64,000 bases of DNA from Prauserella aidingensis (GTDB taxonomy: Bacteria > Actinomycetota > Actinomycetes > Mycobacteriales > Pseudonocardiaceae). Location of the stretch: the NCBI RefSeq assembly GCF_024171865.1, contig NZ_JAMTCN010000012.1, positions 62,001-126,000 on the forward strand, in the 5' to 3' direction. Under the pieces are notes generated by a model. The model ran no database searches. It saw only the letters and a program-made list of their open reading frames with translations, and was not told where the DNA came from. The position numbers and the translations under genes were made by a program. How positions within the stretch are numbered: position 1 is the first letter of the stretch; each line of letters starts with the position of its first letter. Shown one piece after another: positions 36,104 through 47,283 of this stretch.

Positions 36104-36153
36104 CGTGATCCGGGGGCGTGAGCGCTCGGCCGCGCTCACGCCCCCGGATCACG
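36104..36153. terminator. Bidirectional terminator between ehuD and ehuB
   Basis: A perfect 21-base stem beginning CGTGATCCGGGGGCGTGAG, loop of eight bases, filling the gap between the converging genes. Confidence 0.92.
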
Positions 36154-36158
36154 GCTGC

Positions 36159-37061
36159 TCAGCCCTCCGTGGCACAGAGTTCCTCGGTGGTGGCCTTCCG
36201 CGCCTCCTCGGCAGGGAAACCCCACTTGTCCATCAACTTCTCGAACTCGGCGCTCTCCTTGAACTTCTGAAGCTCCTGGTTGTATTTACCGAAGAACTCC
36301 TTGTCACCGGGCCGGAACGCGGCGCCCGAACCCGTCGTCGGGAACGAGTCGAGCGGCTCGGTGATCTCGAAGTTGCCCCTCTGCTCCTTCAGCTTCTCGA
36401 GGGTCAGCGTCGGCAGGAGGATTCCGTCCACCCGGCCGTCCTTCATGCCCTGCAATGCGTCGGGCGCCAACGGGTAGGTCTGCAGCTTGGCCTCGTCGAC
36501 TCCGAGCGACTTCGCCGTCTTCAGCTCGAAGCTGCCCTCCAGCACGGCGACCGTGGCGTCCTTGTTCTTCAGGTCGTCGAGCGTGTTCAGCCCCTTCGGG
36601 TTGCCGTTCAGCACGGCGAACGACTCCGTCGACACCAGTACCGGCGCCGAATACTGCACCTTCGCGCAGCGTGTCTTGTTCATGAACAGCCCGGCCGTCA
36701 CCATGTCCCAGCGGTTCGCATTCAGCCCCGGGATCATCGAGTCGTAGGCGGCCTGCACACCCTTGATGTTGTCGATGCCCATCCGTTTCAACACGGCCTT
36801 CGCCACGTCGGGTTCGGCACCGGTGAGCTCACCGTTCTTCTCGAGCACGGTGTACGGCGGTTCGTTCGCGACCGCGAGGCGCAGCGCCTGACCCGCGTCC
36901 ACCCGCTGCTGCAGACTCTGGCCGTCCTCGGACTGGCCCGTCTCGGGGTTGGTCGTCTGGCACGCACCGAGGAGCAAGCCGCCCCCGACGGCTGCGGCAC
37001 CGGTCGCGGTGTACCGCAACATGGCCCGGCGGGAAAGGCGGTTCATCTTCGGTTCCGACAC
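36159..37061 (-). CDS. ehuB: Ectoine/hydroxyectoine-binding lipoprotein EhuB
   Basis: A solute-binding lipoprotein of about 300 residues. The start region SRRAMLRYTATGAAAVGGGL ends at the lipobox LLGAC, and an Arg-Arg pair suggests Tat-type export. The mature part shows the EhuB pattern: ANEPPYTVLEKNGELTGAEP, VAKAVLKRMGID, YDSMIPGLNANRWDMVTAGL and CAKVQYSAPVLVSTESFAVL, then NGNPKGLNTLDDL. A GTG at 37061 with GGAGAG before it is chosen over ATGs at 37091 and 37046. It diverges from a Nudix gene. Ectoine uptake for osmoprotection or food is the expected role. Confidence 0.88.
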   Translation of the reverse strand: MSEPKMNRLSRRAMLRYTATGAAAVGGGLLLGACQTTNPETGQSEDGQSLQQRVDAGQALRLAVANEPPYTVLEKNGELTGAEPDVAKAVLKRMGIDNIKGVQAAYDSMIPGLNANRWDMVTAGLFMNKTRCAKVQYSAPVLVSTESFAVLNGNPKGLNTLDDLKNKDATVAVLEGSFELKTAKSLGVDEAKLQTYPLAPDALQGMKDGRVDGILLPTLTLEKLKEQRGNFEITEPLDSFPTTGSGAAFRPGDKEFFGKYNQELQKFKESAEFEKLMDKWGFPAEEARKATTEELCATEG

Positions 37062-37133
37062 AATCTCTCCGTTCGAAAGACAACGGTTCATCGGACCCTA
37101 ACCCAAACGAGTGGCTGAGGCAGAATCTTCGCC

Positions 37134-37676
37134 ATGGAACAACTGAGCTCGCGGCAGGTGTACGCGAACAACTGGATGACGGTGCGTGAGGATGCGATCC
37201 GGCGCGACGACGGATCCCCAGGTCTGTACGGGGTCGTCGACAAACCCGACTACGCGCTCGTCATCCCGTACCGGGACGGCCGGTTCCATCTCGTCGAACA
37301 ATTTCGTTACCCGCTCGGTATCCGGCGGTGGGAATTCCCGCAGGGCACGGCTCCCGATCGCGCCGACGTCGAACCGGCCGAGCTGGCCGCGCGCGAGCTC
37401 CGCGAGGAGACCGGGCTCGCGGCGAGCGAATTGGTCGAGATCGGGCGGCTCGACGTGGCTCCCGGCTTGTCCAGCCAGCGCGGCAGGGTCTTCGTCGCCA
37501 CCGGACTCACACCCGGTGAGCCGCACCGCGAGCACGAGGAGCAGGACATGCGCGCGGCATGGTTCGAACGGGCGAAGTTCGAGGCGATGATCACGGCGGG
37601 CGAGATCACCGACGCACAGTCCGTCGCGGCGTACGCCCAGCTCCAGCTGTGGGAGAAGCGCGCCCCGACGTCCTGA
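37134..37676 (+). CDS. Nudix hydrolase
   Basis: A 180-residue Nudix protein close to ADP-ribose and sugar-nucleotide pyrophosphatases. The box ends ARELREETGL, with the catalytic RE-x2-EE, but the N-terminal half is GTAPDRADVEPAELA, which puts the box Gly two residues further away than the canonical pattern. The flanking sequence VDKPDYALVIPYRDGRFHLV and EQFRYPLGIRRWEFPQG is family-like. It diverges from ehuB by 72 bases and converges on the enoyl-CoA hydratase gene. Substrate unknown. Confidence 0.88.
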   Translation: MEQLSSRQVYANNWMTVREDAIRRDDGSPGLYGVVDKPDYALVIPYRDGRFHLVEQFRYPLGIRRWEFPQGTAPDRADVEPAELAARELREETGLAASELVEIGRLDVAPGLSSQRGRVFVATGLTPGEPHREHEEQDMRAAWFERAKFEAMITAGEITDAQSVAAYAQLQLWEKRAPTS

Positions 37677-37683
37677 GCAGCTC

Positions 37684-38457
37684 CTAGTCCGGCCAGTCCG
37701 GGGTCCGCTTCTCCAGGAACGCGGCCATTCCCTCTCGCGCGCCCGGCAACTGCGAGGCCGCCGCCATGACCTCGACCGCGATGCGGTACGCGTCGTCCTC
37801 GGGCCGGTCCAACTGCGAGTACAGCGTCTGCTTGCCCAGCGCCTTGGCCGCACGACTGCCGCGGGTCGCCCTGCCGAGCAGCTCGGCGACGGCCTCGTCG
37901 AGCTCCGCGTCCGGCACGACGCGATTGACCAGGCCCCAGTCCTGCGCGGTCACGGCGTCCACGACGTCGCCGGTCAGGGCCATCTCCATGAGGCGTTTGC
38001 GGCCGACCGTCCGTGCCACCGGCACGGCGGGCGTGTGGCAGAACCAGCCGCCCTTGCCACCCGGCAGTGCGAACCCGGCCGATTCGGCCGCCACGGCGAG
38101 GTCGCACGACGCGACGAGCTGACAGCCTGCGGCCGTCGCGAGCCCGTGCACCCGCGCGACGACGACCTGCGGCAGCGACTGCATCGTGTGCATCAGCTCG
38201 GTGCACACCTGCAGCAGCTCGCGCACGCCGACGAGGTCGCGCTCCGCGACATCGCCGAAGTCGTGTCCGGCCGAGAACACGGGCCCAGCCCCTGCCAACA
38301 CGATCCCGGTGGCGTCCGACTCTCCGACCTCGGTGAACGCGGCGAGCAGTTCCCGGAGGTGCTCCTCGGTCAACGAGTTGCGCCTGCTCGCGCGGTTCAT
38401 CGTGATCGTGACCGTCGCACCGTCGCGCTTGACGAGGATGTGCTGGTACTCACCCAT
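37684..38457 (-). CDS. Enoyl-CoA hydratase/isomerase family protein
   Basis: A 257-residue crotonase-fold protein. The oxyanion-hole segments are GPVFSAGHDFGDVAERD and VHGLATAAGCQLVASCDLAV, the latter ending the CoA-binding helix. Only one of the two Glu residues of a classical hydratase is obvious (region FALPGGKGGWFCHTP has none), so isomerase or another crotonase-fold activity is possible; it resembles mitochondrial ECHDC3-like proteins. The ATG at 38457 is chosen; the longer frame to 38577 is Arg-rich and unlikely. It ends seven bases from the converging Nudix gene. Confidence 0.87.
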   Translation of the reverse strand: MGEYQHILVKRDGATVTITMNRASRRNSLTEEHLRELLAAFTEVGESDATGIVLAGAGPVFSAGHDFGDVAERDLVGVRELLQVCTELMHTMQSLPQVVVARVHGLATAAGCQLVASCDLAVAAESAGFALPGGKGGWFCHTPAVPVARTVGRKRLMEMALTGDVVDAVTAQDWGLVNRVVPDAELDEAVAELLGRATRGSRAAKALGKQTLYSQLDRPEDDAYRIAVEVMAAASQLPGAREGMAAFLEKRTPDWPD

Positions 38458-38605
38458 GACGCGACCGTATCCCGCCTCACCGGCTCGGGGAAGCGGCGGC
38501 GCGACGACGAAACACAACTCCCTGTTCACCCGGCGCGACGCCCGAGCGCGTCGCCGCTCCGCGGGAGCGTCCGGCATCGGGCGCGTGGGCGTGGGGCGTG
38601 GTGCG

Positions 38606-39376
38606 CTACGACGCTTCCCTGTCGATGACGGCGTGCAGGAACTCCTTCGTACGTTCCTCGTCGGGATCGGTGAACAGCTTGTCCGGCGCCGCGTCCTCCA
38701 CGATCTGGCCGGCGTCGAACATCATCACGCGATCGGAGACGTCCCGCGCGAACTGCATCTCGTGCGTGACGCACAGGAACGTGATGTCGGTGGTTCGGGC
38801 GATCTCACGCAGCACCGCCAGCACCCCCGCGACCAGTTCCGGGTCCAGCGCCGAGGTCACCTCGTCGAGCAGCAGGATCTCCGGCTCCATCGCCAGCGCC
38901 CGCGCGATCGCGACGCGCTGCTGCTGGCCGCCCGAGAGGCGCGAGGGATGCTCATCGACCTTGTCGGAGAGGCCCACCATGTCCAGCAGTTCCTTGCCGC
39001 GCTGCTCGGCTTCGTCGCGCGACTTGCCGAGCACCCTGATCGGCGCCTCGGTGATGTTCTGCAGCACCTTCATGTTCGGGAACAGGTTGAACTGCTGGAA
39101 CACCATGCCGATGCGCTTGCGGACCTGGCGCAGGTGCCGCTCGTCGGCGGGGACGAGTTTGCCGCCGCGTTCCATGTGGCTGAGGTACTCGTCGCCGACC
39201 TGGATCGTGCCGCCGTTGATGCGCTCCAACGTCATCAACAGGCGCAGGATCGTCGTCTTCCCGGACCCGCTGGGCCCGATCAGCGAGACGAACTCGCCGG
39301 GGCTCACGGAGAAGCTCAGGTCGCGCAGCACGACGTTGTCGTCGAACTTCTTGACGACATCCTCGAACCTGATCAT
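38606..39376 (-). CDS. ehuA: Ectoine/hydroxyectoine ABC transporter ATPase EhuA
   Basis: A 256-residue polar amino acid-type ATPase. Walker A is GPSGSGKTTILRLLMTLE, the Q-loop MVFQQFNLFP, the signature LSGGQQQRVAIARAL, Walker B EILLLDEVTSALDPEL, and the H-loop LCVTHEMQFARDVSD. The insertion HMERGGKLVPADERHLR after the Walker A strand is typical of EhuA. It lies 1.5 kb from ehuB with an enoyl-CoA hydratase gene and a Nudix gene between, so the transporter genes are split into three units. The ATG at 39376 is chosen. Confidence 0.85.
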   Translation of the reverse strand: MIRFEDVVKKFDDNVVLRDLSFSVSPGEFVSLIGPSGSGKTTILRLLMTLERINGGTIQVGDEYLSHMERGGKLVPADERHLRQVRKRIGMVFQQFNLFPNMKVLQNITEAPIRVLGKSRDEAEQRGKELLDMVGLSDKVDEHPSRLSGGQQQRVAIARALAMEPEILLLDEVTSALDPELVAGVLAVLREIARTTDITFLCVTHEMQFARDVSDRVMMFDAGQIVEDAAPDKLFTDPDEERTKEFLHAVIDREAS

Positions 39377-39560
39377 CACATCCGAGCCAAGACCGGTCGA
39401 TGTCTCACTCTGGGGGCACAAAACGACGCTCCAACAGTCGGACGAGCAAGGGCATGGCGAGCAAAGCCGTAGGGTAACTCACACGCACGAACCGTCACGC
39501 TCATGACGGTGATCCGATCAACGTACTCGACGGCCCCGCCATGACCTACCGTGGAACGTC

Positions 39561-40184
39561 GTGACGTGGAGTGCCTACAGCAGCTATCTGGTTCTGACGA
39601 TCCTGGTCGTGATCGCACCCGGCCCCGACACGGTCGTGACGCTCAAGAACGCGTTCGCGGGCGGACTCCGGGGCGGCATGACGGCCACCTTCGGCATCGC
39701 CGTCGGCAACCTCGTCCAGGGCACGCTCGTCGCACTCGGCCTGGGCACGCTCATCGTCCAGTCGCAGCCGGTGTTCACGACGATCCGCTGGGCAGGCGTC
39801 GTCTACCTCTGCTACCTGGGCATCCAGGCGCTGCGGTCGGCCTGGCGCGGTGACTACGCGGCCATGGACGCGCAGGGAGCCGACGTCGGCGCGTTCCGCC
39901 GGTGGCGCGAGGGTTTCATCTCCAACGTCACCAACCCCAAGGTGCTGGCGCTGTACCTGTCGGTGCTGCCGCAGTTCCTCGACCCCGTGACGAGCACGCC
40001 GCTGCACGCACTGCTGCTCGCGTACACCGTGGCCGTCCTCGGTGCGCTGTGGCTGGTGCTGCTCCTGCTGTTCGTGCACCGCGTCCGCGGCTGGCTGCAG
40101 CGACGCCGCGTACGCCGCGGGCTGGACGTCGCCACCGGCGGCACGCTCATCGGCTTCGGCGTGTCGCTCGCGGCGGGCGGCTGA
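39561..40184 (+). CDS. LysE/RhtB-family amino acid exporter
   Basis: A 207-residue membrane protein with about six helices. It has the family opening LTILVVIAPGPDTVVTLKNA, then GGLRGGMTATFGIAVGNLVQ and the middle loop REGFISNVTNPKVLALYLSV with the conserved NPK. Such proteins export amino acids or derivatives by proton antiport. A GTG at 39561 is used. It ends 17 bases from the converging murA gene; a 184-base gap on its left, shared with ehuA, holds both promoters but no site I can name. Confidence 0.92.
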   Translation: MTWSAYSSYLVLTILVVIAPGPDTVVTLKNAFAGGLRGGMTATFGIAVGNLVQGTLVALGLGTLIVQSQPVFTTIRWAGVVYLCYLGIQALRSAWRGDYAAMDAQGADVGAFRRWREGFISNVTNPKVLALYLSVLPQFLDPVTSTPLHALLLAYTVAVLGALWLVLLLLFVHRVRGWLQRRRVRRGLDVATGGTLIGFGVSLAAGG

Positions 40185-40200
40185 GGCCGGACACGGATCG

Positions 40201-41478
40201 TCAGTCGGTTTCCGGGCCGGGGGTGCCGACCCGGTCGATGCGCGCACCCAGGCGGTTGAGATTCTCCACGAAGTGCGGGTAGCCGCGGTCGATGTGGAAG
40301 ACGTCCCACACCTCGGTCACACCGTCGGCGCACAGTCCCGCGAGCACGAGGCCCGCACCCGCACGGATGTCGGACGCCCACACGGGCGCGCTCGACAGTG
40401 CCTCCACACCCCGGACGACCGCGTGATGGCCGTCCGTGCGCGCGTCCGCGCCGAGCCGCACCATCTCCTCGATGAAGCGGAACCGCGCCTCGTAGACGTT
40501 CTCCGTGATCATCGACGTGCCGTCGGACACCGACGACAGGGCCACCGCGAACGGCTGCAGATCGGTTGCGAAACCGGGGTACGGGAGGGTGACGAAGTCG
40601 ACCGATTCCGGACGTTCGGGCTGCCGGACGCGAAAGCCCTTGCCGTCGTAGGTCGTCACCTCGGCGCCCGCCAGGCGCAGCTTCTCCAGCACCAGTTCGA
40701 GGTGGTGCGGGTCGACGCCCGTGACGGTGACGTCGCCGCGGGTCATGGCCGCGGCGAACGCCCAGGTCGCGCCGACGATGCGGTCACCGATGACCCGGTG
40801 TTCGGTCGGCTTGAGCTCGGCCACGCCCTCGACGGTGAGGGTCGACGTGCCGACCCCCGAGATCTTCGCGCCCATCTCGCCCAGCATCGCCGCGATGTCG
40901 GCGATCTCCGGCTCCCGCGCGGCGTTGTCGATCACCGTCGTGCCCTCGGCGAGGACGGCGGCCATGAGGATGTTCTCGGTGGCGCCGACGCTCGGGAAGT
41001 CGAGCCAGATCTGCGCCCCGTGCAGCCCGTCGGCCTCGGCGACGACACAGCCGTGTTCGATGGCGCTCGTCGCGCCGAGCTTGCGCAACCCGTTCTGGTG
41101 CATGTCCAGTGGCCGCGAGCCGATCGCGTCGCCACCGGGCAGGGCCACGACGGCCTTCTTCAGCTTGCCGACCAGCGGGCCCAGCACACACACCGACGCG
41201 CGCAGCTTGCTCATGGCGCTCGACGACGCCTCGTGCGACAGCTCCGCCGGCGTGGTGATCCGCACCACATCGTCGTCGATCTCGACGTGGCAGCCGACGC
41301 TGCGCAGCACATCGGCCATCAGCGGGACGTCGAGGATCCGGGGGCAGTTCGTGATCGTCGTGGTGCCCTCGGCGAGCAACGCCGCCGCCATCAGCTTCAG
41401 CACGCTGTTCTTGGCCCCGACGACCTCGACCTCGCCGGTGAGGCGCGCCCCGCCATGTACGTCGAAGTGCTCGCTCAT
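40201..41478 (-). CDS. murA: UDP-N-acetylglucosamine 1-carboxyvinyltransferase MurA
   Basis: A 425-residue enzyme of the first committed step of peptidoglycan synthesis, adding enolpyruvate to UDP-GlcNAc. The substrate lysine is in [18 protein letters not shown]. The catalytic loop reads [20 protein letters not shown]: residue 117 is Asp where most bacteria have the Cys that fosfomycin alkylates. The same Asp occurs in Mycobacterium, so intrinsic fosfomycin resistance is expected. The ATG at 41478 fits the family start [20 protein letters not shown]. It diverges from the cobalamin adenosyltransferase gene, as in Mycobacterium. Confidence 0.96.
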   Translation of the reverse strand: MSEHFDVHGGARLTGEVEVVGAKNSVLKLMAAALLAEGTTTITNCPRILDVPLMADVLRSVGCHVEIDDDVVRITTPAELSHEASSSAMSKLRASVCVLGPLVGKLKKAVVALPGGDAIGSRPLDMHQNGLRKLGATSAIEHGCVVAEADGLHGAQIWLDFPSVGATENILMAAVLAEGTTVIDNAAREPEIADIAAMLGEMGAKISGVGTSTLTVEGVAELKPTEHRVIGDRIVGATWAFAAAMTRGDVTVTGVDPHHLELVLEKLRLAGAEVTTYDGKGFRVRQPERPESVDFVTLPYPGFATDLQPFAVALSSVSDGTSMITENVYEARFRFIEEMVRLGADARTDGHHAVVRGVEALSSAPVWASDIRAGAGLVLAGLCADGVTEVWDVFHIDRGYPHFVENLNRLGARIDRVGTPGPETD

Positions 41479-41620
41479 GCGGACATCTTGCCCGTCCGAT
41501 CCGCGCACTCTACGCAGGGGCATGCTTACGGCAAGGGTGGTCACAATTCGGCCACGGCCGAAACGCACGATCTCCGTCCGACGATGTCCGCGCCGCCGGG
41601 ACCTGACGTAGCCTCGTCGC

Positions 41621-42193
41621 ATGTCTGTCCGGATCAACCGCGTGTACACCAAGGTCGGCGACAGCGGCACCACCGCTCTCGGCGACGGATCGCGGGTCGC
41701 CAAGACCGACCCCCGCCTCGGCGCGTACGCTGACGTCGACGAGACGAACTCCGTCATCGGTGTCGCGATCGCCCTCGGCGACCTGTCCGACGAGATCGCC
41801 GACGTGCTCCGGGGCGTGCAGAACGACCTGTTCGACGTCGGCGCGGACCTGTGCTCGCCCATCGTGGCCGACCCCGAGTACCCGCCGTTGCGCGTCACCG
41901 AGCCCTACATCGAGCGGCTCGAAGGCTGGTGCGACGCGTTCAACGAGCGGCTCGGCAAGCTGACATCGTTCATCCTGCCCGGCGGCACCGCGGGCGCGGC
42001 CCTGCTGCACCAGGCACGCACCGTCGCCCGGCGCGCGGAGCGGTCGGCGTGGGAGCTCGCGGAGGCGGACCCGGACCGCACCAACACCCTCGCCGTGAAG
42101 TATCTGAACCGCCTGTCGGACCTGCTGTTCATCCTCGCCCGGTTGGCCAACCCGGACGGTGACGTCCTGTGGCAACCCGGCGGCGGCCGCTGA
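41621..42193 (+). CDS. ATP:cob(I)alamin adenosyltransferase (PduO type)
   Basis: A 190-residue helical enzyme that makes adenosylcobalamin from cob(I)alamin and ATP. It begins [20 protein letters not shown] (ATP loop), and has the family motifs [38 protein letters not shown] and [12 protein letters not shown], then [17 protein letters not shown]. All conserved residues are present. It diverges from murA and ends at a strong terminator facing the atp-linked DUF2550 gene; the order is the one found in mycobacteria. Confidence 0.95.
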   Translation: MSVRINRVYTKVGDSGTTALGDGSRVAKTDPRLGAYADVDETNSVIGVAIALGDLSDEIADVLRGVQNDLFDVGADLCSPIVADPEYPPLRVTEPYIERLEGWCDAFNERLGKLTSFILPGGTAGAALLHQARTVARRAERSAWELAEADPDRTNTLAVKYLNRLSDLLFILARLANPDGDVLWQPGGGR

Positions 42194-42208
42194 GCACTGC
42201 CGCGAACA

Positions 42209-42245
42209 TGTCGAAGCCCCCTGCCGTCGGCAGGGGGCTTCGACA
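42209..42245. terminator. Bidirectional terminator between cobalamin adenosyltransferase and DUF2550 genes
   Basis: A perfect 17-base stem, TGTCGAAGCCCCCTGCC and complement, with a three-base loop. Confidence 0.93.
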
Positions 42246-42265
42246 TCACGGTGGGACGGGCTCGG

Positions 42266-42700
42266 TCAGGAGGCGCGGCGCATGCGCCTGCCGGGAGGTG
42301 CCGATTCGAGCCAGGACAGGAATCCGGTGAGCGCGTCCGGCCCCATCGCCACCTCGATGGGTTCGCCGCGCGCCGGTTGGCAGCGCAGCACGGTCGAACC
42401 GGACGGCACGGCGTACGACTCGGTGCCGATGGGCTCACGGCGATCCGCGATTTCGAGACCGTCCCTGCCGAGCACGCGGTCCGGGCCGGAACGGAGGCTC
42501 CACACGCGGTACCAGAGGAACTTCTCACCGTGGTAGCGGGCGATCCCCAGGTGCCAGCCGGAACGTTCGCGATCCGGGTCCCAGCGCAGCGCCACGCTCA
42601 CGCCGCCGCGGCGGCGCATCGCGACCCAGCGCAGGCCGTACCAGCTCGCGAAGACGAGCAGCACCAGCAGGAGGGCGAAGACCACGATCGCTGCGTCCAC
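42266..42700 (-). CDS. DUF2550 membrane-anchored protein
   Basis: A protein of about 144 residues with one N-terminal membrane helix (AAIVVFALLLVLLVFASWYG) and a soluble domain (MRRRGGVSVALRWDPDRERS, LGIARYHGEKFLWYRVWSLR) matching the DUF2550 family that follows atpC in actinobacteria (Rv1312 in M. tuberculosis). A GTG at 42700 or 42706 is the likely start; the frame to 42808 overlaps atpC. It is 28 bases after atpC on the same strand and is probably the last gene of the atp operon. Function unknown. Confidence 0.85.
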   Translation of the reverse strand: MDAAIVVFALLLVLLVFASWYGLRWVAMRRRGGVSVALRWDPDRERSGWHLGIARYHGEKFLWYRVWSLRSGPDRVLGRDGLEIADRREPIGTESYAVPSGSTVLRCQPARGEPIEVAMGPDALTGFLSWLESAPPGRRMRRAS

Positions 42701-42728
42701 GGCCACCCGCCTCTGCTGGTCTCGCCTG

Positions 42729-43094
42729 TCAGACCGTCTGGCCGGCTGCGCGGAGTTTCGCGGTCGCTCTCTCGCGCTCGACCTCGTCGGCGTCGGTGAG
42801 CGCGGCACGCGCGGCGGCGACGTCGACCTCCTCGCCCAGCTCCGCGGATTCGGCGAGCACGCTGACGCGCTCGGCGGTCACCGAGAGGAAGCCGCCGTGT
42901 ACCGCGGCCGTGACGGTGTCACCGGCCGTCGTCGTCACCTTGACCACGCCGCCTTCGACCAGCTGGCCGAGCATCGGTTCGTGGCTCGGCATGATGCCGA
43001 TCTCGCCTTCGGTGGTCTGCGCGACGACGAACGAGGCCTGGCCGGACCACAGCCGCCGTTCGACGGCGACCAACTCGACGGACATCTCAGCCAC
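42729..43094 (-). CDS. atpC: ATP synthase epsilon subunit
   Basis: A 121-residue subunit of the F1 central stalk. The N-terminal beta sandwich is [20 protein letters not shown] to [17 protein letters not shown], and the C-terminal helical hairpin is short ([20 protein letters not shown]). In actinobacteria the short C-terminal helices affect inhibition of ATP hydrolysis. It is separated from atpD by 135 bases that contain a strong hairpin, an unusual spacing for this pair. Confidence 0.96.
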   Translation of the reverse strand: MAEMSVELVAVERRLWSGQASFVVAQTTEGEIGIMPSHEPMLGQLVEGGVVKVTTTAGDTVTAAVHGGFLSVTAERVSVLAESAELGEEVDVAAARAALTDADEVERERATAKLRAAGQTV

Positions 43095-43164
43095 GTGGGG
43101 TCTCCTTCTCCATCAGCGCTGGCGCCAGTGTAACCGCCACGCTGTCCTTGGCAGGGGGTGAGTA

Positions 43165-43205
43165 CGGCAGTGACGGGACCGGGAGGCCCGGTCCCGTCAC
43201 TGCCG
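43165..43205. terminator. Strong hairpin between atpD and atpC
   Basis: A perfect 19-base stem (CGGCAGTGACGGGACCGGG and complement) with loop AGG, 24 bases after the atpD stop and about 70 bases before the atpC start, inside the atp operon. It may reduce read-through into atpC or stabilise the upstream mRNA. Confidence 0.9.
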
Positions 43206-43229
43206 CATGTGTCACTCGAGTTCAGCCGG

Positions 43230-44657
<1,428 letters not shown>

Positions 44658-45569
44658 TCAGTCATCACTTCCTACTGCGGCGAGCGCATCCACTCCGCCG
44701 ACGATTTCGCTGATCTCCTGGGTGATCTGGGCCTGGCGGGCCTGGTTCGCCTGCCGGGTGTAGGTCTCCACCAGCTCACTCGCGTTGTCCGACGCCGCCT
44801 TCATCGCGTTCCGCTGGGCGGCCAGCTCGGAGGCCGCCGATTCCAGCAACGCCGCGAAGATCCGCGTGTTGATGTACTTCGGCAGCAGGGCACCGAGCAG
44901 CGTGTCCGCGTTCGGCTCGAAGTCGTACGCCGGTGCGACCTCGCTCTCGGTGTACTCGACCTCCAGCGGGGCCATCCGCTTGGCGACCGGTGTCTGCGTC
45001 AGCATCGACCGGAACTCGGTGTAGACGATGTGGAGTTCGTCGACCCCGAGCGCCCCGTCCGAAGTGGTGTCCTCGCCACCCGCGAGGAACGCCTCGACCA
45101 GGGTCTCGCCGACCTCGGCGGCGTTCTCGTAGTGCGGCTGCTGGGAGAACCCGGTCCAGCTGCCGGACAGCTCCCGGCCGCGGAACGAGTAGTAGTTCAT
45201 ACCCTTGCCGCCGATGACGTAGAGCTGCGGATCCTTGCCCTGCTCACGCAGGAGCGACAGGAGCTCCTCGGTGGCCCGCAGAACGTTGGCGTTGTAGCCA
45301 CCGCACAGTCCCTTGTCACTGGTCACGACGAGGACCGCGACCCGACGAACCTGCTCACGCTCGACCAGGAGCGGATGGTCGAGGTTCGACGAGGCCGTCG
45401 CCATCGCGGAGAGCACCTCGGTGATCTCCGACGCGTACGGACGCGCGGCCTCGACCCTCGCCTGCGCCTTGCTGATGCGCGAGGTGGCGATGAGCTCCAT
45501 CGCCTTGGTGATCTTGCCGATGTTCTTGGTTGACCGGATCTTCGACCGGAGCTCACGAAGCTGTGCCAT
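44658..45569 (-). CDS. atpG: ATP synthase gamma subunit
   Basis: A 303-residue subunit of the rotating shaft. The N-terminal coiled helix is [20 protein letters not shown] and [20 protein letters not shown], and the C-terminal helix is [20 protein letters not shown] followed by [18 protein letters not shown]. The central part has the family motif [13 protein letters not shown]. An Asp/Glu-containing insert around [18 protein letters not shown] is of the type seen in actinobacteria. It sits between atpA and atpD with short gaps. Confidence 0.97.
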   Translation of the reverse strand: MAQLRELRSKIRSTKNIGKITKAMELIATSRISKAQARVEAARPYASEITEVLSAMATASSNLDHPLLVEREQVRRVAVLVVTSDKGLCGGYNANVLRATEELLSLLREQGKDPQLYVIGGKGMNYYSFRGRELSGSWTGFSQQPHYENAAEVGETLVEAFLAGGEDTTSDGALGVDELHIVYTEFRSMLTQTPVAKRMAPLEVEYTESEVAPAYDFEPNADTLLGALLPKYINTRIFAALLESAASELAAQRNAMKAASDNASELVETYTRQANQARQAQITQEISEIVGGVDALAAVGSDD

Positions 45570-45581
45570 GGCTACCGCCCA

Positions 45582-47222
45582 CTACTTCTTCGGAGCCGAA
45601 CGGTTCACCTTCACGGATTCCTGTCCGACCTTCTCGGCGTCCATCGGTTCGGCCTCGGCCTCGTCGAGCTGCTTGCCCTCCGAGGTGGTGAAGCCCTTCT
45701 TGAACTCCGTGGCCGCGGCGGCGACCTTCTCGGCCAGCTCGTCGCTCCACTTGCCCGTCTCGCGGATCTCCGTCAGGACGTCCGCGTGCTTGTGACGCAT
45801 GTTCTCGAGCAGCTCGGTGTTGAACCGCGCGGTGTCCTCGACCGGGATGTCGTCGAAGTGCCCGTTGGTACCGAGGTACACGGTGACGACCTGCTGCTCG
45901 ACCGGGACCGGCGAGTACTGCGGCTGCTTGAGCAGCTCGTACAGGCGGACACCACGGTCCAGCTGGGCCTTCGACGCCGCGTCGAGGTCCGAGGCGAACG
46001 CGGAGAACGCCTTCAGCTCCTCGTACTGCGACAGGTCGATACGCAGCGTACCGGCGACCTTCTTCATGGCCTTGGTCTGCGCGTCACCACCGACTCGCGA
46101 CACCGAGGTCGTCGTGTCGACGGCGGGGCGCTGGCCCGAGTTGAACTTGTCCGACTGGAAGAAGCACTGCCCGTCGGTGATCGAGATGACGTTCGTCGGG
46201 ATGTAGGCCGAGATGTCGTTGGCCTTCGTCTCGATGACCGGCAGGCCCGTCAGCGAACCGCCGCCGAGCTCGTCCGAGAGCTTGGCGCAGCGCTCGAGCA
46301 GGCGCGAGTGCAAGTAGAAGACGTCACCGGGGAACGCTTCGCGGCCCGGCGGACGACGCAGCAGCAGCGAGATCGCTCGGTAGGCCTCGGCCTGCTTGGT
46401 CAGGTCGTCGAAGACGATCAGGACGTGCTTGCCCTGGTACATCCAGTGCTGGCCGAGCGCGGAACCGGAGTACGGCGCCAGCCACTTGAAGCCGGCCGGG
46501 TCGGACGCCGGGGCGGCGACGATGGTCGTGTACTCCAGGGCGCCCGCGTCCTCGAGGGACTTGCGCACCGCGGCGACCGTCGAGCCCTTCTGGCCGATGG
46601 CGACGTAGATGCAGCGGACCTGCTGGTTCGGGTCGCCGCTCTCCCAGTTGGCCTTCTGGTTGATGATCGTGTCGATGCAGACCGCCGTCTTACCGGTCTT
46701 GCGGTCACCGATGATCAGCTGACGCTGACCACGGCCGATCGGCGTCATCGCGTCGATGGCGGTGATGCCGGTCGCCAGCGGCTCGTCGACCGGCTGGCGC
46801 TCGACCACCGACGCGGCCTGCAGTTCCAGCGCGCGACGCTCGTCCGACTCGATGTCACCGAGGCCGTCGATCGGGGTGCCGAGCGGGTCGATGACGCGAC
46901 CGAGGAAGTTCTCACCGACCGGCACCGACAGGATCCGCCCGGTGCGCTTGACCTCCTGGCCCTCCTCGACCTTCTCGAAGTCGCCGAGGAGCACGACGCC
47001 GATCTCACGCGGCTCCAGGTTCTGCGCAACGCCGTAGACGCCGCCGGGGAACTCCAGCAGCTCGTTGGCCATGGTCGACGGCAGGCCCTCGACGTGGGCG
47101 ACACCGTCACCGGTGTCGACGACGACGCCGACCTCTTCCCGGTTTACCTCCGGGGAGTAACTCGAGACGTAGTTCTCGATCGCACTGCGGATCTCATCCG
47201 AGGAGATCGTCAGCTCCGTCAT
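45582..47222 (-). CDS. atpA: ATP synthase alpha subunit
   Basis: A 546-residue non-catalytic F1 subunit. Walker A is [15 protein letters not shown], and the signature near the end of the nucleotide domain is [17 protein letters not shown]. The C-terminal extension after [17 protein letters not shown] (about 35 residues, [20 protein letters not shown]) is characteristic of actinobacterial alpha subunits, where it suppresses ATP hydrolysis. The ATG at 47222 is taken; the longer frame is Arg/Ser-rich and overlaps the atpH side. Confidence 0.97.
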   Translation of the reverse strand: MTELTISSDEIRSAIENYVSSYSPEVNREEVGVVVDTGDGVAHVEGLPSTMANELLEFPGGVYGVAQNLEPREIGVVLLGDFEKVEEGQEVKRTGRILSVPVGENFLGRVIDPLGTPIDGLGDIESDERRALELQAASVVERQPVDEPLATGITAIDAMTPIGRGQRQLIIGDRKTGKTAVCIDTIINQKANWESGDPNQQVRCIYVAIGQKGSTVAAVRKSLEDAGALEYTTIVAAPASDPAGFKWLAPYSGSALGQHWMYQGKHVLIVFDDLTKQAEAYRAISLLLRRPPGREAFPGDVFYLHSRLLERCAKLSDELGGGSLTGLPVIETKANDISAYIPTNVISITDGQCFFQSDKFNSGQRPAVDTTTSVSRVGGDAQTKAMKKVAGTLRIDLSQYEELKAFSAFASDLDAASKAQLDRGVRLYELLKQPQYSPVPVEQQVVTVYLGTNGHFDDIPVEDTARFNTELLENMRHKHADVLTEIRETGKWSDELAEKVAAAATEFKKGFTTSEGKQLDEAEAEPMDAEKVGQESVKVNRSAPKK

Positions 47223-47283
47223 GTCGTTCCCGCTCTCACTTCGTGTCTTGCCACTGTGCAAAGTTTGTGTTGGGTGCGCGTCG

